Of a stretch of DNA of 64,000 nucleotides, positions 44,001 through 56,000 are shown piece after piece. The notes beneath the pieces were generated by a model that saw only the letters and a list, made by a program, of their open reading frames with translations, searched no databases and was not told the DNA's origin. Source of the DNA: Liolophura sinensis (lineage: Eukaryota > Mollusca > Polyplacophora > Chitonida > Chitonidae); assembly GCF_032854445.1 (NCBI RefSeq), contig NC_088300.1, forward strand, positions 46,805,682-46,869,681, read 5' to 3'. Within the stretch, counting starts at the first letter, position 1. Each line of letters begins with the position of its first letter. Made by a program: the position numbers and the translations under genes.

Positions 44001-47000
44001 CTCGCATTCTTCTGCTACTGACATACTATAGCTGAAAGTTTGTCACAACTGTGATATTCTTTTTGCGCACCGTAGTCATTCCTCAGGCCCGCCAATTTTT
44101 TGAAGTGAATAGTAATTGAATTATTTATTGTCAGGTTAAAAATCCATTTTTTACCAGATTGATTCAGCAATTCTCTTGTGGAACACATCTGATCATCTGA
44201 ACACATCTGATCTTATTTTACACATAGTGTGTGTAAGGTTTATCCAGTTTCATAAACATGGAGTTGTGTAATTAGATTTCTAAGATTTTATTATTAGTTG
44301 CTAAGTTGATTTCAGAAATTATTACTGGTTAGTTGTCATATATTTGGGCACTTTTTTGTATGTTCCAGTCACACATTTTACTTGATACCTCTGATATTAC
44401 AGGTTGTTTTTGAGGGAGTTGTTGGGGCTGGACGTTATGGTGACATAGCCATAGATGATGTAGAAGTCATGGACGGAGCATGCCCTCTGACAGGTAACTC
44501 TCATATTTTTAACAGTCAGCTATTTTGACAAAAATATTTCCACCTGAAAGGCAAGCATTAATTTTATTTGATTGGAGTTTGGGTTTGGACACCAAAACAT
44601 AGCCTCTGATAATTAATAATAGCCGTGAGCTGTGAGAATGTTGTAATTTATAAAACCTTTTTCATCTTCTTTGTGCTTCTTTTTTGTAAGGTGGCTGTGA
44701 CTTTGAGCGGAATATGTGTACGTGGACAAACCCTAGAAAAGTAGATCAGTTTGATTGGGTGATTGGAGCAGGAAATACAAAGACATTGCTGACTGGCCCT
44801 AGCACAGACCACACCTTGGCAACAAGCAAAGGTAACATCTTTTGTTTACAGGCGAGGCAGATGTGAATGTGTTGTATGGTGTACTAGTAACAAGTTTACG
44901 ACATTTGTCTTCTTGCATGTCACTTTTTACTCCTCTCCCTGTGTTTACAAATTATTATGTTTTCCCCTCTATGTGTTCACAGATTACTATCTTTTCCTCA
45001 GCTCTATATGTTTACTGGCCTCTATATCAGTTTCCTTTCTATGTGTTTACAGGTCACTATGTGTTTATTGATGCCTCCCCACCAAGAAACCCCAAAGACA
45101 AGGCATGGCTTCAAAGTTCAAAACTTGACCCCTCAGCCACACGGTGTCTGACTTTCTGGTATTTCATGTATGGTGCTGATGTTGGCGCTCTCCGAGTCCT
45201 TCTGCAAGACACTACCACCAAGACTACCTACACTCTGTGGGAGATTTACGGGGACCGTGGCAACCAGTGGTTTAATGGCCGCCTTCCCGTCATGGATCCC
45301 AACCCTCACTATGTTAGTGGACAAACTATATGTATTTGTTTCATTTCTCAACCTTTTTTTGCATATGGAAGCACAATTTTCAGTTCAATTTAGGCACATT
45401 TGTAATTTAATTTTTGGAGACAAAACTACATTGGGGATGGGTCAGATTTAGGGCTTTACAAAAAGTACAATTTTAACAGTCTACAAATAAGAATGCCTTC
45501 AGAATATGCTTATATGAACACTTTGCAAACATGCTTAAAGGCTGAAGAATGACAGCACAGTATTTTTTTTTGGCCATTTTCCCAAGTATCTTTCAAAGCC
45601 TGTGAATATCTTTTATTTTTGTAAATATAACAGTTACAGCGGTTTCATTATTAGACGGCTATCAGACATATATAGATGTATGTATATGCATATCATAATG
45701 AGGTTCCTTTTCCCTGCAGTTATAAACCCTGGCTCATGCAAAATTCATCATTGTTCTCATGCAATATATAAGTGGTTCATATACTTGCTCACAAAATGCA
45801 ATGGAGTAACAATAGACTCTAAAGACTCAACTCTTTGTATCGGGGATGATGGCCCTATCTGGCTTGGCTCTATGTATCGGGGATGAAGGCCCTTCCTGGC
45901 TTGGCTCTTTGCACTGGGGATGATGGCCCTTTCTGGCTTGGCTCTTTGTACCGGTGATGATGGCCCTTTCTGGCTCGGCTCTTTGTACTGGGGATGATGG
46001 CCCTTTCTGGCTCGGCTCTATGTACTCTGGATGATGGCCCTTTCTGGCTCGGCTCTTTGTCCCGGGGATGAAGGCCCTTTCTGACTCGGCTCTTTGTACC
46101 AGGGATGATGGCTCTCTCTAGCTCAGCTCTTGTACCGGGGATGATGGCCCTTTGTGGCACGGCTCTTTGTACAGGGCCTTATGGCCCTTTCTGGCCCAGC
46201 TCTTTCTACTGTCATGGGTCAGTCACTTTGCACTTGCTCAGTGAGCGTTTGTTCAAATGCAGCGTCTGCTGGTATGGCTTGTGCTTTAAATCAGGGGGGT
46301 TGTCCTGATAAAGTGAAATGGTTCTTGGGGTTGTGTCCACACGTACCATATGAGTTCACTATTTCTGAGTAGGTGTAAAATGAATGAAGAATTATGATTC
46401 TAAGGCATAGATTTAAAAAGTTTTCTTTATTTTGGTTCTATATTTGATTTTTAGGTGATATTTGAGGCTGAGAGAGGACAAGGAGAGAAAAGTGACATCG
46501 CTGTTGATGACATCGCCTTTACAGACAGCTACTGCACTTGTATGTTTTCTTGTCGTACTGCATTTTGATTTGATTGTAGGCAATCTCTGAAGTAACAAGT
46601 ATCTTTCATGCATAATTGAATTTTTGTTTTTCATATTTTTTTCTTAAATGCAAATTCATCTGTGTCTTGTGGTATCGGCATGAACATGTATCAGTAATGA
46701 CTGAGCCTCATGGCATTTTTTATAATTTATTAAATAAAAAATTAAATACCCAGTCTTGCTTCTACAGTGTATCCCAATGATGCCAACCCGGACACTCTGC
46801 CACCGTTTTTCAGCACACAGACACTCTTCTCCCCAACAACACTTCCTCCAGGTAATCAGTGGTTGATACATTCATGACATTTGCTCAAGATTTAACATGA
46901 TTTAGTGTTAAGTGGGAAGCTTTCCCCTGGGCTCTGCCCTGTTTTCCTCCCACCATAATGCTGGCCGCCATTGTATAAGTGAGGACCTCATAAAACACCA

Positions 47001-50000
47001 ATCAGAGAAATGAAATACTAAAAGCATTGGATGTTATCCCATACGGTTGTATGTTATAAGTGATCAGGCAAAATTTTAGCATTTCTGTTAACCAGTCAGT
47101 ATCTCAGTTATGCCTAACGCTTCAGAATTAGAAATCTGTTCTTTGACACTTTGTGTGAAGGATAAGGGGATTGGTAAAGTACTTGTGATGGTGCGGCACA
47201 TGTTAATTTGTCAGGTGTCTTGTCAGTATGGATGAAGCCCAATATCCTGTAGTCCCACCATCCCTTCACACGATAATGTAAATTCCCATTCTGTTCTCAG
47301 TGAAGGCAGTGGTGATACAAAGTGATCACAGAAATATTAACATATTATGTAACCAATATGTGGGATATTGTCACAGGTGATGTACAATAGTGGTACTTTG
47401 CATAAACTTAAGACACTGTCAGTTATATAAATATTTCCAGTTATTCTGGGTGAATATCTGCATTTGATAAGAGACATGTATATAGTTCAATTTCTTGGTT
47501 GAATTAATGTCCTGAATAACTTTTGTTAGGAACATTATTTCATTTGCTTTCTCATATCATTCCATTTCACAGTACCTTCCCAGTATGACTGTAACTTTGA
47601 CAAAGGACTATGCTCCTGGTATCAACAGACCACTGACAACTTTGATTGGATACTTACCAACACCTCCACGGTTAACCAGAATGGTGGGCCAGCCAGTGAC
47701 CACACAACAGGATCAGGTATGTCGCCACAAGTGGCTTCAATTGGACTCCATTGCATTTTTAGATAAAATTGTGGTGGTGTTCATTCAAAAGCAATTATTT
47801 AAAAAAAAAAAAAAAAAAAAAAAGAGTAGAAGAATTAAGTGAACACAGCTGTGAATTGTTTTCAGATTGGTCCTTTGTGTATATCTCTTTCAGTTAGTGC
47901 GGTGTAAGTACAAATGTGCACAACATGTTTTAATGAATGCTTTCTCCAGGGGCTTGCTTTCATATTAATATGGATATGTATGATTGATTTTCATGTATAA
48001 AGTTTGCGATGATTTTTTTTTTTGTATACAGTACGTTTAGATTACTTTAGATAACAGTCAACTTACAAATGTCATTGAAAGCATTATATAATGTACATAT
48101 ATACATCTGTAGAAACAAATGCAAAGCTTGCGTGACTGACTTTGCTCACTCTTGAATTGTATCTGATATCAACTGCTAGTATTAACCTGAAGCTGAATTT
48201 GGTTTACAGGGTTCTATGTATACATCAATGCCCTAGCTCCGAGGGTTCCAAATGACACGGCTCGACTTGTGTCCGCAAACATCACAGCTAACACAGGCGC
48301 TTGTCTGCGCTTCTGGTACCACATGTATGGCGCCCATGTCAACACTCTCAATGTCTATGTCGTGACGTCCGCAGGAATGGGTGCACCAGTCTGGGAGAGA
48401 ACAGGGACACAGGGCAACGTGTGGAAGCAAGCTGAGGTTAACATACAGTCACTTCAGCAGTTCCAGGTAGGGGAGTAGTCGCCAGATAACCAACAAATTC
48501 TTGTTATAGATAGGGGAAGTTTATTGTTTGGTAACAACAGTTGAAGTTATCCATTCTTGTCAGATATTTGTATTGGGGTTTTGTTTTTTACGGGGATGGG
48601 CTTAGGGGTTGGACACTCACTCACGCTGAAGACATTTTAGACCATTGATGCATAAAAGACTTACAAACGGATACAAATGACAGAACAATGCTCAAAATAT
48701 TTTGTCACATGATCATTAGAAGACTGGATAGATATCACACGCCAAGGTTAACACATCAGCATCTCACAACATTATTAATTTAGTTCCATTTTCGGCGAAA
48801 GGTGGACGAGGTTAAAAATTTTTAGGTCTCGGACTGTGTCTTTGACCTGAAGTAATAACCTCGTCCACCTTATTGATTATGAAACTGCCGTTAGACACAC
48901 ATAGGCAGTTCCTGGTATACAGGTAGTCATTAGCTAACCAACAAATTAGTCATTTGTGGTTGTGGAGCCATGTGGTTGGCAAGGGGAAGTAACCATGCCT
49001 TGATAATTCTAATGCTCTTTAACACAGGCTTTCATGAGTATGTTACCTGAAGTAAAATAAAGCAGTGGAGATCCCTAAGCCTAACATGGTTGAGGCTGTA
49101 TGGATAATTTCTTGCAATGTTTGTACACCATGCAGATATAATATGTACCAGACTGTGGATGTTGTGTGGTATGGTAGGACAGATCAGTGACTCATAAAGA
49201 GTCAAGATAATGTGTGGTGTAGGTCTTCCATAGCATCACTTTAGATCTAGTTAGGCTACACTTTCAACTGGTAATCAATTCATGTATTGATTAATAGGAA
49301 ATGTTATGAAAGATCTTCTGTTTTGCAGCTCGTTTTTGAAGGAGTAAGGGGAATAACTTGGGAAGGGAGCATTGCTGTGGATGACATTACCTACTCCACT
49401 CAACCTTGCCCTTATGCAACAGGTATGTATGATTGTGATAATCCATATGTGTGTCTCAGTTCTTTAAGAATTTTTTCTTTGCTGTGAATTGTACATGTAT
49501 GTGTATTGGCAAATCAGTTTTTGCACACGTTCTTGTTTGTATGTTTTATTTCTGACTACAAGATTTATTTATTATGTTTTGCTTTGCTTCTTGTTTTATT
49601 TAGTCTTCTGTGAACACTTTGCTATACAACCAGTCATGGCTGTGTGGCTTGATATTCATTCGCTAGATTAACAGAAATGTGGGTTCAATTTTTGGACAGA
49701 GAATTTTCAGCAGAGAATTTTCAAGAATTCCCTGCTTTACCCATTCCCGTTATTGCTCTCCGGGCCTTGTTTGGGATAACCATACACAGTACTTTATTGT
49801 GTAGTCTCTCATGAAGTTCACTGTATCTTACACTATAGGACCTTAAATTTCGTCAACAAAAGTGAATTTTTAGAGACAAATAAATGTCACCAAATATTAT
49901 TTTCTCTGCTGAAACTTACAATTTTCCAGTAGAAAATCATCCCATGTTCCCAGCAAACCTAAAAGACTTTTCTTAAATCAATAGAACTCTCAGAATCGGG

Positions 50001-53000
50001 GGAAAAATGGGCAAGTTAGTCATAGACGAAATTTATAGTGATTGAGCATATTTATTGGTCTCGAGCATTTTAAATCTGTTGGTCTCTGGCATTTTAATTC
50101 ATCAGCTTCTACTACAACTGTGTTATTGGGTTATTTCCAACAGCCCAGAACTGTGACTTTGAGGACAGTAAGCTGTGTGGGTTTATCCAGGACAAAGGAG
50201 ACGATAAGTTTGACTGGAGCTGGGCGAGCGGGGGAACAATCTCGTCGGGCACAGGGCCTCCCAGTGACCACACCTACGGATCTAAAACAGGTCATAATAG
50301 ACTAACATAACTCTTATCTGTGTAGAGCAGCCTTTGTCAAACAAGAAACCAATTGCCTAGAAACAGTGGTGACGATAAAGGTGTTCCCTGTATATGGTTC
50401 AAGTTTTGTCATAAAGCTGGAAATGACATGACCTATATTTATGCATGTCTTGTTCCCCACTGGATTTTCCTTCAAGAAAGTATGGTGTAGCATTGTAATA
50501 CTATTGCTAATTGCATATCTGGCCAGCAGTGGTTCTTTGTATTGGTTAGCATCATTAGTATTTGACAGTTGTGTTGTTTTTTTTTTGGTGCCGAGAAGCA
50601 GTGGACAATGCTCTTCTGGCTGTTTGTGTAGTTTAACATTCATTGAAGAGCATATATCTTCCACCAATATCTGTCCATCACATATAGGAAAGTTTGTCAT
50701 TAACTTGCCACAGATCAGTTGTTTATCCTGGAAACTCTAGTTTCCTCCTCCTGTAATACAGACCACCATTGTGTAAGCGAACAAATTTTGAGTATGGCAT
50801 CATACAACAGTGAAATAAATAAATAAAGTTTTGTAAACTTCACTTGCAGGGCATTACGTGTTCATTGATGTGAGTGACCCACGCGTTGCTGGGGATAACG
50901 CCTTCTTGATAAGCCCACTCTTCCCGCCAGCTCTGGGCAAATGTCTGGAGTTTTATTATTACATGTATGGCAGTGATGTTGGGACGCTCAACATATACCA
51001 GACAACTCTCACGCAAAACACCAAAATCTGGAGCAAAACTGGAGATCAAGGAAAAGGCTGGTTCCATGCTTTTGCACCAATCAAAAGCCAAGACAATTTC
51101 ACCATCTCCTTTGAAGGCATTACTGGTAATGGTTTCCGTGGAGACATCGCTATTGATGACTTGAAGATCAAGTCAGAATCCTGTCCAACGAAAGGTTTGT
51201 TAATGTCTACTTTGGTGACCAATAAGTGAAAATGCTTCCTCTTAATGGCTGTTGCAAAATTTGTCGCTTAGCATGTAGTTTAATATATCAATGTCCCATA
51301 TAGTACTTTATTAATAGTTAGAAATAAATATGTAAATGTGGAAACACTATGACTATGTAGAAGGCAATTTAAGATTTCTCTTTTCATACAACATAGCCAA
51401 GGAATTTGAATTCAACAAGATGCATTTTTCATGAAATAATAGCATCAAACCAATACAGTATTATTTGTTTCGGGAAACACTATTACACTTTATACTATAT
51501 AGCATGCAATTTGGGATTACTCTTTTAACATGTTAGACATGCAACACCAACAATACAAGACTGACAGAACATGAAGCTTTCATGAAATATCCAGCATCAA
51601 GCCAATACAGTATTAATACCAGTGTGTCCTTTTCAAATCAGACAGCTAATATTTTATGAGTACAAAGTATTTTTTTTTGGGGGGGGGGGGGCAACATTGT
51701 CCTGACTTTAGGCACAGTTTTGAGGTTGTTGACATATTATAAACTTTGGTATCTTGTTTTTAATGCTCTGATTCTTTAATGCTGTTGTTTTTCTCAGGAG
51801 GCTGTGATTTTGAGCATGGTCTATGTTCCTGGACTAACATTCAGCGAGGGGACAAGTTTGATTGGGTGATATCTCAAGGAACTACCTCCACCCAGTTTAC
51901 CGGACCATCTTATGACCACACAATTCAAACTGAAAATGGTACTTAAGAATTTCTTAAGGTTGTTTGGGATTTGGTTGATAAATGCTCAACAATGAGATGT
52001 TTTGAACTTTGCAGCGGTTATGATAATGATGAAGGAGTTTTGTGTGATGCAGTTTTTTTTAATCCAGCTCTCAGGTTTTACCACGATTAACATTTACAGT
52101 ATTTGAGATTTTGTCCAGGACTAAATTTCTCATTTTTTTCCCCCTGATTTTCAGTGTTCTGTTGATATTAAGAAGCTGTTTTTAGATTTGGTAGGAAGAT
52201 ATGATGTTATCCTACTGGAAAAATTAAGCACCAAAAAGTAATATTTTATGAACTTAATTTGCCTTAAAAAAATTATCATTTTGAAATGAATTTGGGGGGT
52301 AAGTACACCGCAGTAATTACACAGGGTGTGTTTGTGTTCCAGTGTAGGACTACATACTAATGCAGGCTAAAATGTAATATCCAGATGTCTCTCCTCTGGA
52401 ACTGATATCAGTCATCCTTAGAATTCTTGTTCCTTTTCCTGTGTAGAACACTACTTGCTTATGCAGGCAGACACATTATATGTTTGTGTCTCACTGTCTG
52501 ATTTTACCTGAGTACTTAATAATACAAAACTTGTTCCTTTCCCTGTTTAGGACATTACCTTCTGATGGAAGCAGACACAGCTAGTAAGTGGGGTTCGACA
52601 TGTCAGATATCCAGCCAGATGTTTCCAGCAACTTCCAGTGGCTGTTTCCGATTCTGGTTCTACATGTATGGCTCTGGCGTGGGAACTTTACGGGTGCTCC
52701 TTATGATCCCTGGAGCCAGGTATTCTATCCTGTGGACCCTGAGAGGTGACCAAGGTGACCAGTGGTTGTATGCACAGACCCCTATTGACAGCAAGGGAAA
52801 GAGCTTTATTGTGAGCACTCAGCTGATGTTCATGATGTTTTTGTCTATTATTGTTCATGTTTCCTTTAGTCATTTGTATGTTTCATATGGAAATTGTTAC
52901 ATTTTAAAGAGTTTTTCAATAAAAAATTGATATTTGCTAATGAAATCAAAGTTGCCCTTTGTACCTAAAATAGCTCATGTTTTCACTTTTCAAAATATTT

Positions 53001-56000
53001 CAGACCCGTAACTGTCGTATTTATAGCATTAAAATGATTTTAAATTTTTAAAAAGTTATAAGACATCCTACATTATAAATTTTACGGATAACATATGTAC
53101 ATACAAGTTTGTGGCTGATATTTTCTGTAATTATTTGGGCTGTTCTAAAATAAGAGCAGAAATTTTATTGGATTTGCGCTGATTGATTTTGTGCCCAAAA
53201 CTTTTTCTTTGGGCATTTTTTCTAATGCAAAATATTTCAGTAATAGTACGAGAAAAAGAAATGATAAAATAAGCGGGCTATTTTTTTAAAATGATTGGGG
53301 AAGGTGTATTAAACTGTAAAGAAAAGACTTTAGAAATAATCATTCTACCCATGGTAATATTCGCCAATCAGATAACTGTGGAATCATGGTATTAAACCCT
53401 GTACCTGTGTATTACAGATCACCATGGAGGGACGGCGCGGAAGTTCTACAGTAGGGGACATCGCTATAGATGATTTGTCCTTTACTAACGACATCTGTGG
53501 AGGTGAGATTCGTCACTTTTAGTCCTCAGATTTGAATGAATGTTGTTGAGTTAGTTTCAGACATTTGATACATTTGAGAGAGCGGGCATGGCCAAAAAGT
53601 TAAATATGCTTGTTATGACACACAGGGTACAGGTTCAATCCTGCACAATCTAATCTTCATTAAAGATGGCTTGTCTTACACCAACATGGAAAGTGTATAT
53701 CTGTGGAAAACTTCATCAGTAACGTGCCAAAGGTATGAGGTTTTCCCCATGCACATTTGTCTCTGGGAACTTGTCAAAAAACAAATAGAGAGCTTGACTG
53801 ATTTATTTGCATATATGTCACCTTACTTATCTCTCTATTAGTAGTCATAATGGGGAAGTATCACAAGTCAGGTAGATTGGATTTTAAAACCAGTGAAGTA
53901 GGTCAACTGTACACAAGCAGATGCATCAGACTACATGTACACTGTGTACCTGTTCTGACCTGAATCCTCTACATGGGTTTATCATCTGTACCACATTGTG
54001 CCATCACTGTCTATCTCCACTGTTACACACTGGGTTATCTGGCGGCCTAATGATGATAACAGTTGTCTGATGGTCACTCTGATGACTTTTATCTAGATCT
54101 TTATCATTAAGATGTCTTACTTGTTTAGCCTTTTCAGATGATGTTGAATTCCCAGAAATACTTTTCATTATTGAAAATTTGTTTTTTGTTTGTTTGAAAT
54201 ACAGTTGAATGATGTAATAAATAAGCAGAAAGTGCCTCATTTTGATATGTTTCTGTTGTGATTATGAGAGCCTCACTGGAAAAGCAAGCCACTTGTCCTT
54301 GACCTATAGGGTTTCAGGTTCAAATCCAGCTCCTGAGTATCTAGTGGCTGGTTTGAATTCCATCACATCTGCGATTTACCTTTGATGATGATTCTCTCTT
54401 GTAGTCCAACCCCAGAAGGCCCGCCCAGGGTTTAGACCCTCCACCTCCACCATACCCACCACAACCACCCCCAGGGTAACAGAGGTGACCCCAGGTGAGT
54501 AGCAGATAAAGTACACGTTCTGAAAGTACCTTAATTGACGTAAAATTTCATCCACAAAAGCTCATGTTTAGAGGCAAATAAATGTCACAACATATTATTT
54601 TCTCTCTTAAAACTTACAATTTTCCAGTAGAATATCATGTCATGTTCCAAGCAAACTGGAAAACACCTTTCTAAAACCAATAGACATCTCAGAATCATGA
54701 AGAATTGGGAAGTTTTTCATTGACGAAATTTCAAATGTGATTTTTTTGTTGTGGCAACCCATTAGACAACTAGGCCAGTACTGGGCTGGCTAAACGTACG
54801 TGTATGTGGCTACTGGGGAATGCATCAAACTTTATCACTACTTTGAGAAATGACATATCCGTTGTTTTAAATCTCTGGGAGACTATCCAGCAACATGTGG
54901 ATAGTCGTGGATTTCCACTGCTGTTCACCATATACGTTAAATATTCTTGAGTACGCTGTAAAAAAACGATCTAATAAATATTGCTTTAAAACTTGATCTT
55001 GACATATTAAACTGCTGATGAATTTGGATAATCTGAATGTTGTTTCTCTAAAAAGTTTTATGTAATGCCCATCTGGATAATTTTACCTGAGCTGCTCTAA
55101 AGGATTGTAAAGCATGTATGATCTTAACGAGTATGTCTGAAGCTCCCAATGCAGGTCTAGATTACAGGTATTAATGTAGAGGTCATATCAGCTTGTCCAC
55201 TTCAGGGCATAACTTAAGATTGCAGCTTCGTAATCTTTTATCAATTTAAGAGGATGGTCTCAAGTTCACCTGTAAGCTGTCAACATGTTAGACATTGGGG
55301 TGTTGATCCTTGTGCTCTATGTGTGCACAGTTTGTGTACTTTCTGTGGAGTATGGGGGTAATAAGGGAGGGCGTGCAGGCACCCCCGTGCTGTCCTCTGC
55401 CCTGGGGTACAGGGCCAGCACTGAGGCTGGACAGGGGTGGGTTACCACCGCATCGACCACTGTTAACATCATCACCACTTATGGTAATACTGCATGTACT
55501 CTCATAGACCATAATATCACTTAGGGGACATTTACCTTAATTGCTTTTTGACAGGTTTTCTCAGTAAAAGGTAGAAATATGCCTGTATTTATTGCAATAG
55601 AGAGATGGTGAAGATGGAATATAAATGTTTTCTAGCAAAAGTAGCAAAATTTTAAATTAAGTTTAAAATGAAATTTTTTCAGTGTGTATATGATTGTTGT
55701 TGTTGATTTTCTAGCACCCACCCAGTATGACTGTAACTTTGAAAGTGGCTTATGCGCCTGGACTCAGGACACTGCGGATGACTTTGACTGGGATAGAACA
55801 CAAGGCCCCACCAGCAGCAAGTCTACAGGACCTACGAATGACCACACTTATGGAAACAGTAAGGATGACTGTAGCAGGAATAAGCGTCTTCATGTTTGAC
55901 AGACAGTAAAGATTAACAGGCAGCACTGAAACCTGGGAATTGGGCATGATCAAGTGGTTACAGTGCTTGTCTTTCAGTTGCAAGGTCAAACAAGACAAAG

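Noticed and set aside
45870-46160. 96-codon minus-strand frame with repeating RAIIPGT-like phrases
   Set aside because: It is a translation of the 37-bp minisatellite; the unit is not a multiple of three and the phrases drift in frame.
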